In this document: positions 22,346-34,240 of the stretch, in pieces
Numbering within the stretch: position 1 is the first letter of the stretch
Layout of the letters: the number at the start of each line of letters is the position of its first letter
Assembly: GCF_040802235.1 (NCBI RefSeq)
Contig: NC_133157.1
Coordinates: 36,422,501 to 36,486,500 of the forward strand
Source of the DNA: Manis javanica
Taxonomy: Eukaryota > Chordata > Mammalia > Pholidota > Manidae
Direction of reading: 5' to 3'
DNA length: 64,000 nt
Made by a program: the position numbers and the translations under genes
The notes under the pieces: generated by a model
Databases searched by the model: none
What the model was told of the DNA's origin: nothing
The model's input: the letters and a program-made list of their open reading frames with translations, nothing else

Positions 22346-24950
22346 GGTATAAATTCTTTAAAAGTATGCCTCAAAAGAACTGATAAAATGTAGGTTTTTC
22401 TAGGGGTTTTCTTCAAATATTAAAATAATTCACTGAAAAAGATATTTTTAATGAAGTGATTCACTGACTACAACTGGTAACTCTATTTTCCACAAACCTA
22501 AGAATATGGGAATCCATACCTGGTCACTTACAGTAAAGATTTTTCTAATGTGTGCTATGCAGTAAAACTTCAATGACTCTCAAAGATCAAAGGTGTTTTA
22601 ACAGCTACTTAGAGTTAACTTTTTTTCCTGGAACATATGAGCAAAAATGAAATGATATATAAGCTTCTTCATAAACTTCCTTCATTTTATAATACATTTC
22701 TATAATCTAAATATTCAATTATGAAAAAATGATTAAATAAATTACTGAAAATGGAAGAGAGATTGTGATGGCATAACATTAAAAGCATAATTTACAGGAA
22801 ATAAGTTTTAAAATATTTTTACAAGTTGGATTGAATTACTTAAACTATGCAAAAACTGCACAAAGCAAGATAAAAAATGCATATGACCCGAATGTAAAAC
22901 TATAAATACTCACAGGAAGAAAAAAATTCATAAGCAATCATAAATTCCCACTAAAAGAAATAGAAATGCTTCTATCAAAGGAAAAGTATCAAGCAGAAAA
23001 AACAAAAGCACACATTAATTCATACACTTTTACACTAATAAAATGCAGAACTCCCTGAAGCAACCAGAAACTTATTTAAGAAGAATGTTCCATTTTGCCA
23101 GTTCAGTGCCACTTCAGTTCAAAAACTACAGGAAGATAATCTGATAATCATTGATTAAAGATATGTAAGAACAAAAAGAGACTGAGAAATAAGTAACAAA
23201 AGCACTGCAGGGAGAAGAGGAGGAGCTAGGGCACAAGAGGCAAAAGAGATAGGATAAGGAATGGAAAAGGGAAAGATGAGGGTAGGAGAAGGTAAGTAGG
23301 CATAGGAGAGCCAAATAATGAAAACAAACATTCTGGCAAGGCCCAGGCCCTTTCATAAGGGGAAAAGAAAGCCCAAGGACAAATATATTTATGTTCTCGT
23401 TTTCCTTCTTCCCCTTCCTGTATCATCATTAAAGTACTATTACACCTGTACACTAAGATCTGTGTTTTATTTTATATACTTCTATTTTTAAAGATTACTA
23501 TACATGAAATTATACTCAACAAACAACTTCTTGAAACACAACAGCAATTTAGTATCTTAGTAAGCTATCACAGTCAGGATTATATAACAAGAGCTACAAT
23601 CAGGAATTTTCCAAGATACAAATTATTCCAGGAAATTCTCAAACTTACAGAAAAAGATGGCTTTGGGAATTATCAAATGTCAACCTGAAAACAAAGTTAA
23701 CACTCATACAACTAGCACTCATACCAACTCATATATGACAAAAGTCACACCTGTAACTGCTATTAATGTGTCAATACCAGGCTATACTATATTCATGAGA
23801 AAAAGCTTTCTTCTATCTTAGGTCTGAGGCATTTTGGAGCCTGTTCCTTCATCAGTAAAATAAGGATAGTAGACTGAATAATCAGTCAACCCTACACATA
23901 ATCTACATAAATCTACAATGATCGATACAATAAATCTACAATAAATCTACATACCATAAATCTACAATGATAGAATAAAATTAAGGGAAATAGTAAAAAT
24001 ATTCACATTTCCAAAATAAGTATTCAGTATTCAAGATAAGTGATATTCATTTACTACACATAGCAACCTTGTAAAGATACCTTTACTGGCAAAATAAAAA
24101 GCTGGCAATGGTGTTAATTACCTCCCCCCACTTTTAAAATTTGAGTGATCATGAAATCCAGAAGCCTAGAAATCACTTTCCTTGACCATATGTAAAATAA
24201 CAACTTCAAATGAGTCTAATTTTTTTTTTTAAGTACTGAGACACAGCAAGAGCTCAACAAATGTTGGCGAACTGAATATAACTTGCAGGAGAGTAAACCA
24301 TTTTCCAAGTACTTTATCTACCAGTAAACTTATATACCTATACACAAAATGTAGATTTTTTTTTTTTTATTTAAACATGTAGAATCTGAGTGTAGCACAT
24401 GGCTGTGAACACTGAAATGAGTTTATAAGACCTTACTTTCAGTCTCAAGTTAAAGTAAGCCAGAGACACTATTTTCAGGATCTATCATTGTCCACAAACT
24501 CTGTATTTGCAAAACTAAGCTTCCTTATTGGCTGATTCTTTGTGAAATTAACCACCCAGCCAACTTAAAAAAAAGAGGGGGGTAAATAAGTACACAAAAT
24601 AGAGGAAATTAAAATAAGCCTAAGACATTCTTTTGTTCACCTCTTCGCAAATACATTTGAGAACATGGATAAAATGTATCTTCTAGGAAAATACTAATTA
24701 TCAAAACTGACCTTAGATGAGGCAGAAAAACAGACCTCTAACCACAAAGGAAATAAAAAAAGTTGTCAAAAAGCTCTTGCCACCCAAAAGAACTCTAATT
24801 CCAATAAGATTTTAATGATTTCAAAACACAGGAAAAGTAATTTCTGATTTTTTTCATAAAGTGTAATATTGATGTCAAAAAAGAGAAAATAGCAATTTCA
24901 TCATTAATAATCTCATGTATGACTGCAGATTAAAATCCTCAAAATAAGTG
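22346..24950. other. Gene-free sequence with weak MIR traces
   Basis: The span is AT-rich and I see no coding signature. About 23815-23890 resembles a MIR core ('cttcatcagtaaaataagga'). About 24240-24285 resembles an L2/MIR tail ('agctcaacaaatgttgg'). The rest is unassigned. Confidence 0.45.
23890..23970. repeat. Degenerate short tandem repeat (ATAAATCTACA-like)
   Basis: About six imperfect copies of an 'ataaatctaca' motif lie in 80 bp, some followed by 'atgat'. This looks like local slippage. Confidence 0.7.
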
Positions 24951-25089
24951 AAAACCAAATTAAGTCAAAGCCTAATTTGGCTACCCCAAAAATGAACTAA
25001 GATACGATATGAAAAAGAACTTCCAACATCAGCACTCTCTGGAAGACTCATGCCAGAAGATGATCATCAAAAAACCCCAACAAAGATCC

Positions 25090-25591
25090 ACGCACTGCTA
25101 CAGGTGTAGATGCACTCATCCCACCGGTTCCTGGACTTGCCATGGGAATGAAGAAGGAGATATCTAAGCTGGCCTGTGCATACAGTAAAACAACAAATTT
25201 GACTGGATCTACACTGTTGGAACTCAACCAAGAATTAGGAGAACTGCAAATTGTAGCGCTCCAAAACCTTACAACTACAGACTAATTACTGTTAAAAGAA
25301 CATATGGGATGTGAACAGTCCACAGGAATGGGTTGTTTTAATTTGTCTGATTTCTCTCAGACTATTCAAGTTCAGTTGGACAATATCCACCATATCATAG
25401 ATAAGTTTTCACAAATGCCTAAGGTGCCTAACTGGTTTTCTTGGTTTCACTGGAGATGGCTGGTAATTATAAGTATGCTTTGGTTATGTAACTGTATTCC
25501 TATTATGTTAATGTGTGTGCACAATTTAATTAGTAGTTTAAAACCTATACATGCTGAAGATACTACACAAGAAGATGTGTCAAAGAAATAA
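25090..25591 (+). pseudogene. Retroviral TM envelope remnant, copy 1
   Basis: The frame begins in a hydrophobic, fusion-peptide-like stretch ('PPVPGLAMGM', about 25120). It continues into a heptad-rich segment ('LLELNQELG'), hits a stop at about 25282, and resumes in the same frame with 'KEHMGCEQ' and a C-x7-C loop. A second helix ('DNIHHIIDKFSQM'), a tryptophan-rich pre-membrane segment and a membrane anchor with a lysine-rich tail follow, ending at 25591. A two-cysteine loop without the CX6CC form points to a class II (beta/lenti-like) envelope, not the gamma type at 20-21 kb. The in-frame stop and missing surface subunit make it non-functional. Confidence 0.72.
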
Positions 25592-26178
25592 TCTTCCCAT
25601 GTTTTCTTCCGCCTGCTACTTCTATAGCTTTTCTTCTTCCTTCCTAATTACAACCCATAAATAGAATTCGTGCCTCATATCGAATTTACCGTGTATCACA
25701 ATTCTTCCAAGTGGTAAAGATACCTCAAGACAAATGCTGGGCATAGAAGCCACAGGGCATAAATATACAAAGAAGTAAAAAACTAACCTTTTCAAACAAT
25801 AAGGCTTCTCTCTCACTTACCAACTTTACATTTCCCTGTATGGCCCCGGAAGATGACTGGTTAGCCAGAGATGGGTAAGATTCCTCAAGGGAGGAACAAC
25901 CTAAGACAGGCACAGTCGCAGGGGGGCCACCAGGTGAGGAATTGGGGATCAACAGAGGTGAGGCTGAGAACCTCCCCTCACCTGTTCTGAGAGAAATCTG
26001 CTGCACCCGTGGATGTTTTATTGCCCTTGTCTAGCTTGGATTAACACATCGTCTACAGGCACACACCTGATCATCTACATTTGCTCTCTTACAACACTAA
26101 ACTATGTTTTCTACCTTTATCTTGCATCTAGCTACCACTTCAGCATTTTATTAAAAATAATAATAATAAAGAGAGAAA

Positions 26179-26496
26179 TGTGGTATCCACATATAAATCA
26201 AGTATAAAAATCAAACAAATATTCATATTTGAACTGACTGTTTATAGCTGATAATGCATGATCAAAACTGGAAGTTTCTGTGATGACTGCCCTTGTACTA
26301 TTCACCATGTAACTTATTCACTATGTAAGAATTTGTTCTCCATGTAAGAACTTGTTCGTTATGCTTCAGAAGATTGGAGACTGACGAAAATTAGGCTTGG
26401 GGTGGATTAATGATTATACATTGAGCATTGAGTCCCCTATACAGAATTTTATTGTAGTTAACAACCATTTGATCAAAAAAAATAGGAGAGATGCCC
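26179..26496 (+). other. U3-R of LTR, env-TM copy 1
   Basis: It starts TGTGG after a polypurine tract and matches 47038-47360. The AATAAA present in copy 2 is altered here ('tcaaaaaaaatagga'). Confidence 0.7.
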
Positions 26497-26572
26497 TCAC
26501 AAAATAAATAAATAAATTAACTAACTAACTAACTAACTAACTAAAATAAAATAAAATAAAATAAAATAAAGT
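26497..26572. repeat. Compound microsatellite (AAAT)n (AACT)n (AAATA)n
   Basis: A 75 bp run of A-rich tetra- and pentanucleotide units sits at the 3' end of env-TM copy 1. It probably grew from the poly(A) tail. Confidence 0.85.
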
Positions 26573-26783
26573 ACACACTTTCAATTGTAAAATAAGTAAG
26601 TAACTGGGATGTAAGGTATAGCATAAGGAATATAGTCAAAATATTGTGACAACTTGGTATGGTGATAGCTGGTACCTAGAATTATCATGTATATAAATGT
26701 TCAATCACTGTGTTGTACACCTGAAACTAATGTAATACTGTATGTCAACTACCCTTCAATAAAAAATAATTATCTAAAAAAAA
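26573..26783 (+). mobile_element. L1MA-type 3' end
   Basis: The signature 'ttgtacacctgaaactaatg' and 'caactacccttcaataaaaa' marks an old L1 3' end, followed by poly(A) and then the 15 bp repeat that also precedes env-TM copy 1. Confidence 0.82.
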
Positions 26784-28049
26784 AAAACCAAATTAAGTAG
26801 CTTGTTAATAATAAAACATAATGTCCAAGGTGAGATTTATTCTGTGAATACAGGATAGTTCAAATATTAACAATCTGTTGATATTAATAGATCTAGGGAA
26901 AATCAAATAGCTATCACCTTAACATAAAACTTTAAAAACATCAACAAAAACCATCTCTCTCTATACCAAAGCCAGAGACTTGTGGGGAAACTATAGAACG
27001 ATTCTCAGTAAGCACAAGAACAAGACAAAGATATCTACCATTATCACAACTGCTTAACAATGTTTACATCAAATGAAAGAAATACAAGATATTAAAAGTC
27101 AGAACAGGAAAAAATATGGCAGTGTAAGAGGTGAGACAGAGGCCTCCTACCAAAACCACATATAATACAAAAATATAGTTATTACAACTAACCCTGAAAG
27201 GGCAACAGGAAAGAAGGCTAAGCCAGAATGCATACACCTGGAGAAAAGAACAGACATCACAGAACAGGGTAACATGGCAAAGCCGGGATCCGGTGGGACC
27301 TAAGACCTTCCCCCACCCCACCTCACCGGTGGGAGGAAGAGAAAAGGAGTGGGGAGGGAGTGGAGGCCTAGGACTGCTGAACCCAGCCTTCTGAGAGCAC
27401 AAACCTGCATTGCAATGTGCTCTGGTGATTAGTGGGGTTGGAAAGCTAAGAAAGGCAGAATATCTGGAGAGACTGAGATCCCAGCCACATGTGTAAAACA
27501 GGAATCCACATCTGGCTGCTCTGGGACAATAGAAAGGTGGGCAGTCTGAGAGACTTCCTAACGGCAAGGGGGCTGCTAAAGGGGCAAGGATTGCACAGAG
27601 CTTACTGCTCAGGAGAAAGGATGTGGACAAAATTGTCCAGGCGCACTCTTCCCAGCAGGTTGGGAACTTTCAGGAGCTTCAGGAGCTCCATTCTCCTGGC
27701 TGGCTACCCAGCACCGAGGCCACCCACGATGATACGCAGCCTGCTGCACCTTCCTCCAGGCCAGCCCACACCGGGTCACAAACTGGCAGCCCCTGCCCTG
27801 GCATCAGTCCAGCCAGAGGGAGGTCCCACCTACAGCAGCTACAAATGCAAAGCATAGAGGCTTACACCTGTGTGCTCAGGCCACTGTTTCTGGCAGTGGA
27901 GACAGGCATAGCAGTCAGGAAGCAGGGAAGAGCTCTTTCCTCCCCCAGGCAGCAGTGCCGCTCCCTTGCAACCCCCAACATTGCTCCAGGAGCTGAGCAG
28001 CTCCAGAGAGTAGAGCTTCTGTGCGCTACAGGGCGCCACATACAAATAC

Positions 28050-29992
28050 GAAATGTCAAAGGAACCTGATTCAAACCGAAGTCACACAAACACAAGAAAA
28101 AGGATACAGTGAAACTGAACTCATCAAACTTCCTGAAAGAGATTTCAAAATAAAAATCATAAACACATATGGGAAAATATATTCAAAAATGACAGTTCCG
28201 ATAAGGGGTTGACATCCAAAATATATAAAGAGCTCACACACCTCAACAAAAAGCAAATAATTCAATTAAAAAATGGGCAGAGGAGCTGAACAGACAGTTC
28301 TCCAAAGAAGAAATTCAGATGGCCAACAAACACATGAAAACATGTTCCACATCACTAGTCATCACAGAAATGCAAATTAAAACCAAAAAGAGATATCAAC
28401 TCACACCAGTAAGGATTGCCACCATCCAAAAGACAAACAACACATGTTGGCGAGGCTGTGGAGAAAGGGGAACCCACCTACACTGCTGGTGGGAATGTAA
28501 ACTAGTTCAACCATTCTAGAAAGCAGTATGGAGGTTCCTCAAAAAGCTCAAAATAGACATACCATTTGATCCAGAAATTCCACTTCTAGGAATTTACCTT
28601 AAGAATGCAGCAGCCCACTTTGAAAAAGACAGATGCACCCCTATGTTTATCACAGCACTATTTACACTAGCCAAGAAATGGAAGCAACCTAAATGTCCAT
28701 CAGTAGATGAATAGATAAAGAAGATGTGGTACATATACACAATGGAATATTATTCAGCCATAAGAAGAAAACAAATCCTACCATTTGCAACAACATGGAT
28801 GGAGCTAGAGTGTATTATGCTCCGTGAAATAAGCCAGGCGGAGAAAGACAAGTATCAAATGATTTCACTCATATGTGGAGTATAAGAATAAAGAAAAACT
28901 GAAGGAACAAAACAGCAGCAGAATCACAGAACCCAAGAATGGACTAAGAGTTACCAAAGGTAAAGGGCCTAGGAAGGATGGGTGGGAAGGGAGGTATAAG
29001 GGTGAGGAAAAAGAAAGGGGGTATTACGATTAGCATGTATAATTAGCATGCAGGGGAGCATGGGGAGGGCTGTGCAACACAGTGAAGACAAGTAGTGATT
29101 CTACAGCATCTTACTATGCTGACGAACAGTGACTGTAATGGGGTGTGGGGGGGGACTTGGTGAAGGGGGGAGCCTAGTAAACTTAATGTTCTTCATGTAA
29201 CTGCAGATTAATGATAATAAAATTTTTTTAAAAAAATTTTTTAATCATAAACATGCTTATGGAGGAACAGAAAAATATTCAAGACTTGGAAGAATTCAGA
29301 GATTCAATCATTACAGAATACGGTATCAGAAATGAAACATAATGGAGGGATTTAAAAGCAGATTATATACAGTGGAGCAGACGGTAAATAGAATAAAAAT
29401 TAGAGATGAGGAATACAAAGAAGATGAAGCACAAAGAGAAAAAAGGATCTCTAGGAATGAAAGAATATTGAGAGGACTGTGCAAACAATCCAAATGGAAC
29501 AATATTCGTATTATAGGAACACCAGAAGAAGGAGAGAGAGAAAAAGGGATAAAAAGTGTCTTTGAGGAGGTAACTGCTGAGAACTTCCCTTTCTGGGGAA
29601 GGAGATAGTCTCTCAGGCCATGGAGGTGCACAGATCTCCCAACACAAGGGACCTAAGGAAGACAACACCAAGATACATAATAATTAAAATGGCAAAGATG
29701 AAGGATAAAGAGAGTCTTTTAAAACCAGCCAGAGAGAGAGAAAAGATCACATACAAAGGAAAACCTATCAGGCTATCATCAGACTTCTCAACAGAAACCT
29801 TACAGGCCAGAAGGGAGTGGCATGATATATTTAATGCAATGAAGCAAAAGGGCTTTGAACCAAGAATACTCTATGCAGCAAGATTATCATTAAATTCAGA
29901 GGAGGGATTAAACAATTTTCAGATAAGCAAAACCTGAGAGAACTTACCTCCCACAAACCATCTCTACAGTCTATTTTGGAGGGACTGCTATA
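28050..29992 (+). pseudogene. L1 ORF1 of L1-G, split by a nested L1
   Basis: The N-terminal codons (28050-28165) end in 'FKIKIIN'. After the nested insertion the same frame context returns as 'aatcataaacatgcttatgg' at 29243. The coiled coil, the RNA-recognition block ('NNIRIIGTPEEGEREKGIKS', about 29500) and the C-terminal region (29620-29937) are recognisable but shifted relative to one another. Confidence 0.78.
28166..29242 (+). mobile_element. L1-H: 5'-truncated L1 nested in L1-G
   Basis: It enters in the C-terminal part of ORF2 ('atgggaaaatatattcaaaa'). It contains the cysteine motif region with '[14 protein letters not shown]' at about 28450, then the ORF2 end, a G-rich 3' UTR and an A/T-rich tail. 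The 11 bp 'aatcataaaca' at 28155-28165 and 29243-29253 is the target-site duplication. Confidence 0.9.
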
Positions 29993-30219
29993 GATGGAAG
30001 TGTTCTTAAGGCTAAATACCTGTCACCAGAGGAAATAAAACCATGGTAAAGAAAGTAGAACAATTAATTACTAAGCAGATGCAAAATCAAATCAACTACC
30101 CCCAAAATCAGTCAAGGGATAGACAAAGAGAACAGAATATGATACCTAATATATATAAAGAATGGAGGAGGAAGAAAAAGGAGGAAAAAAAACCCTTCAG
30201 ATTGTGTTTGTAATAGCAG

Positions 30220-30590
30220 AATAAGTACATACCTATCAATAATCACCCTAAATGTAAATGGTCTGAATATACCAATCAAAAGACATAGAGTCACTGAATG
30301 GATAAAAAAACAAAGACCCATCTATATGGAGCCTATAGGAGACTCACTTCAAACCCAAAGACATACACAGACTAAAAGTGAAGGGTTGGAAAAAGTTATT
30401 TCATGCAACTAATAGGGAGAAAAAAGCAAGCATTGGAGTACTAGTATGGGGCAAAACAGACTTCAAAACAAAGAAAGTAACAAGAGACAAAGAAGTACAT
30501 TACATAATGATAAAGGGGTCAGTCCATATCACCATACAAATTTCAAGAGTCCTAGAAGAAAAAGGGATGGAAAGACTATTTTAAGAAATA
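30220..30590 (+). pseudogene. L1 ORF2 N-terminal remnant of L1-G
   Basis: An endonuclease start is visible ('[12 protein letters not shown]' type near 30235), along with a broken 'QET' region near 30340 and the 'KVTRDKEVHYIMIKGSV' segment near 30480. The remainder of ORF2 is absent. Confidence 0.7.
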
Positions 30591-31130
30591 ATGAACAAAA
30601 AGCTCCCAGATATGATGAAAGACATGGATCTCAATTGACTTCAAGTAGGATAAACTAAGAGATTCAAACCAAGACACATTATAACCAACTGCTATAAAAC
30701 AAAGAAAGAATCTTTAAAAACGAGAAGCAATACACCGTGTACAAGGGAGCCTCAATAAGACTAACAGCTAATTTCTAATCAGAAACCATGGAGCCCAGAA
30801 GACAGTGGGGTGACATATTTAAATTGCTGAAAGAGAAACCTGTTCAACAAAGAAGTCTATATCTGGCAAAAACTGTCCTTTGAAAATGAGGGTGAAATTA
30901 AGACATTCATAGATAGATAAAAGCTGAGGGAATTTACTGCCACTAGATCTACCCTACAAGAAATGCTAAAAGGACTCCTGCAGGGCTGAAAAGGTAGGAT
31001 ACTACATCAAACCCCATAGGAAGAAATAAAGAGCCCCAGTAAGAGTAAATGGGCAAAAATAAAAGCCAAGTATTCTGTTTTTATTTCCACCTCCCCTTTT
31101 TATTTGACTACAGGATTTAAAAGAAAAATT
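30591..31130 (+). mobile_element. Old L1M ORF1 / inter-ORF fragment
   Basis: Blocks such as 'accatggagcccagaagaca' (near 30787), 'gctgagggaatttactgcca' (near 30923) and 'ctacaagaaatgctaaaagg' (near 30955) match the ORF1 C-terminal coding region of older L1 families. It is highly diverged. Confidence 0.65.
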
Positions 31131-31139
31131 CATTAAAGT

Positions 31140-31250
31140 TTTTAGAAATATGTTATTGTCGTTCTATATCTGACTTATTTCACTTAGCAAAATGCCATCC
31201 AGGGTCATCCATGTTATATATAAAGTTGTAATTTGTGACAACATTAAAAG
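31140..31250 (-). mobile_element. Short old L1 ORF2-end fragment, minus strand
   Basis: 'ctgacttatttcacttagca' followed by 'atccagggtcatccatgtt' is the complement of the conserved 3' end of L1 ORF2. Confidence 0.6.
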
Positions 31251-31389
31251 GAGTAGGACAGAACCGCATAGGTGTACAGTCCTTGTATGACACTGAAGTT
31301 ATGTTAGTATCACTTAAAACCAAACTGTTAGAAATTTTAAGATGTTAAATGTAATCTCCAAGAAGTTACCAAAAGAACACTCAAGAAAA

Positions 31390-31850
31390 ATGAATGTATA
31401 CATGCACATAAAAACTTGTACACAAAGGGGCAACAACCCAAATGTTCACCAACTGATGGATAAAAAAAGTATGATATATTCATACAATGGAGTATTATTT
31501 AACAATAAAAATCAACGGCATGGTCTAACCTAGAAAACATTATACCAAATGAAAAGCCAGTCATGAAAGACTACATATTATGTTACCATTTATATGAAAT
31601 ATCTAAAATGAGTAAATCCAGAAATCATAAATTAGTGGTTGCTAGGAGCTGAGGACAATAGGAAATGAATGCTAATGGACAAGTAGTTTCTTTTTGAGGT
31701 AGTGAAAATATTCTACAACATTTTCAACAGATTGTGGTAGTAACTATCAGTCTGTGAAAATATTAAAAACCACTAAGCTGTGTACTTTTAATGAGTGTAT
31801 TTTGTGATGCGGTAAATGTGCTTTAACACAGCAGTTTTAAAACTTCAGCC
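31390..31850 (+). mobile_element. Old L1M 3' end
   Basis: The order 'caacccaaatgttcaccaac', 'tacaatggagtattatttaa', 'gtggttgctaggagctgagg' and 'taaaaaccactaagctgtgt' is that of an ancient L1 3' region. Confidence 0.72.
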
Positions 31851-33085
31851 CTAAATACAAAAAAGGACAGAAAGTGAAAAAGTTGGCTTTGGTGAAACTG
31901 TTCCAAGCTCAGGATCAATGGCTACAAGCAGTTGCCAAATCTACCTAACAGGAGTTTCAAGACAGAACTAACAGAACGATAAGGAAGAAACAACTTACTA
32001 GCTGGATGAGTAACAGTCTCAAAATTGAAAGAGTTAAATGAATACCAAGCAGAATGCACCGGGAAAACCTGAAATCTAGATATATTACAAAAATCTGTAT
32101 CATCATCAGGTTTTCTGAAACCTGAAAAAAAATAACTTTCAGAGAGAAAGTGGTTATCTACGAAGGAATGAAAATTAAGACTAAGCTTCAAGATTTCTCA
32201 ACAACAGGTGTTTTAGAACTACAGAGCAATTATCTTCAAAAATCTAATGAACAGAGAAGAGCCAAGATGGCAGCGTGAGTAGGGCAGCAGAAAACTCCTC
32301 CCAAAAACATATATATTTTTGAAAATACAACAAATACAACTATTACTAATAGAGAGACCAGAAGATACAGGACAACAGCCAGGCTACATCTACACCTGCG
32401 AGAACCCAGTGCCTCACAAAGGGGGTAAGATACAAGCCGCAGCAAGGCGGGACCTGAGCGCACCCCTCACCCCAGCTCCCCGGCAGGAGGAGAGGAGTCG
32501 GAGTAGGGACAGAGAGGGAGCCCAGGACTGCTGATTACCCAGTCCTAGTTCATCCGCTCTGGGAGCACAGACACACACAGTGTGTGGTGTGCTGAATAAT
32601 AGGGAAACGGAACAGTAAAACCTGTGAGGTGGCCCCCACGACCGGCACCCCTGGGACAAAAGAAAAGCGGGTGCTTTTTGAAAGTCTTAAAGGGACAGGA
32701 GCCTCAAAGCTGGACGGAAGAGTCCCCGCACACTCAGTCCAGCCGCAGGGAATCCCGGGGAACTCTGGGCACCCTAATCCCCTGAGCAGCAGTGCAGCCC
32801 TGAGGCCCCTCATGGTGATAAACAGACTCCTGCCCATTCCCCCTCCAGCACAGCCCTGCCATAGAGAAGCAGAGGTTTGAGACTAGGTATGCCCACAGTA
32901 GCCGTGCAGAGCCTCTTCTGCAGCTGCCCAGGCCAGCCTCAGAGGCCCCGTCAGCACGCAACTGCCCAGAACAAGCCGCTAGGGGTCACCGTTCTCACAG
33001 GAAGGGAAGGCAACAGGCAAGCAGGAAGGGACTTTGTTCTCCCAACTGACACACGCGCCAAATGCCTACAACTACCTCTATCGCC

Positions 33086-33927
33086 ATGAAAAGGCAGAAG
33101 AATTTGATACAGACAAGAATAACCCAGACATCCCCTGAGAGAACCAGGGGAGATACATTTAACCAATCTTGCTGAAAAATAATTAAAAATAAAGGTCATA
33201 ACAATGCAGATGGAGCTGCAGAGAAAAAAGCAAGAGCTAATGGATAAAGTTGGGAGGGAGAATACAGAAATAAAAGAATCTCTGGAAGGAATTAAATGCA
33301 GAATGGATGAGGTGTAAGAGGCTGTTAATGGAACAGAAATCAGAGAACAGGAATGTAGAGAAGCTGATAAAGAGAGAGATAAAAAGATCCCCAGCAATGA
33401 AAGATTATTAAGAGAACTGTGTGACCAAAGCAAATGGAACAATATCCGCATTATAGGGATACCAGAAGAAGAGAGAAAAAGGGATAGTAAGTGTCTTTGA
33501 AGAAATAATTGAAAACTTCCCCAAACTGGGGGAAGAAATAGTTGCTCAGACCACAGAAGCACACAGAACTCCCAATAGAAGGGACCCAAAGAGGAAAACA
33601 CCAAGACACATAATAATTAAAATGGCAAAGATCAAAGACAAGGACAGAGTATTAAAGGCAATCAGAGAGAGAAAAAAGGTCACCTACAAAGGAAAACCCA
33701 TTGGGCTATCATCACACTTCTCAATAGAAACCTTGCAGGCCAGAAGAGAAAGGCATGATATATTTAATGCAATGAAACAGAAGGGCCTTGAACCAAGAAT
33801 ACTATATCCAGCACAATTATCATTTAAATATGTAGGAGGGATTAAACAATTCCCAGAAAAGCAAAAGCTGAGGGAATTTGCCTCACACAAACCACCTCTA
33901 CAGGGTATTCTAGAGGAACTGCCCTAG
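33086..33927 (+). pseudogene. L1 ORF1 of L1-I, frameshifted
   Basis: It starts at an ATG in the same context as the intact ORF1 of L1-J. The coiled-coil region has a stop near 33316, and a shift lies near 33475. The C-terminal third (33622-33927) is open and ends 'LQGILEELP'. It lacks the three 33-bp repeats seen in L1-J. Confidence 0.82.
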
Positions 33928-34240
33928 ATGGAAGCACTCCTAAGGCTAAGTAGATGTCACCAGAGAAAATAAAATCACAGCAAGGAAAGCAGAACAACCA
34001 AATACTAACTAAAGGCAAAAAATGAAATCAACTACCCACAAAAGCAGTCAAAGGAAACACAAAAGAGCACAAAATAAAACACTTAACATATAAAGAATGG
34101 AAGAGGATGAATAAGAAGGGAGAGAAATAAAGAATCATCAGACTGTGTTTATAATAGCTCAATAAGCAAGTTAAGTTAGACGGTATGATAGTAAAGAAGC
34201 TAACCTCGAACCGTTGGTAACCACGAATCTAAAGCCTGCA

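Larger units (their letters stand above)
24966..26496 (+). mobile_element. Env-TM retrocopy, copy 1 (betaretrovirus-like), processed
   Basis: The segment reads a short 5' part, a TM-type envelope region and about 0.6 kb untranslated sequence. A purine tract (26168-26178) is followed by an LTR beginning TGTGG at 26179. Homology to copy 2 ends at 'gagatgccctca' and an A-rich tail, so U5 is missing and the copy stops at the poly(A) site of R. It is about 85-90% alike by eye to 45819-47360. No surface subunit, gag or pol is present. The 15 bp 'aaaaccaaattaagt' at 24951-24965 recurs at 26784-26798, beyond an L1 tail that follows the element. Confidence 0.78.
27105..30590 (+). mobile_element. L1-G: LINE-1 with 5' end, interrupted by L1-H and cut in ORF2
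   Basis: The 5' end lies near 27110 ('aaatatggcagtgtaagagg'), with a GC-richer 5' UTR to about 28045 and an ORF1 start near 28050. ORF1 is split by nested L1-H (28166-29242) and resumes at 29254. An inter-ORF spacer and the N-terminal endonuclease part of ORF2 (30220-30590) follow. After about 30590 the sequence no longer follows this L1 type and joins an older L1M ORF1 segment, so the 3' half is absent. Confidence 0.78.

Noticed and set aside
23890-23970. Regularly spaced short repeats suggesting a CRISPR-like array
   Set aside because: The units are short, imperfect and adjacent with no spacers of constant length, and the genome is mammalian.
32951-33604. 217-codon minus-strand open frame
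   Set aside because: It is the complement of L1-I ORF1 and the end of its 5' UTR. Its content mirrors ORF1 codon bias and has no domain of its own.
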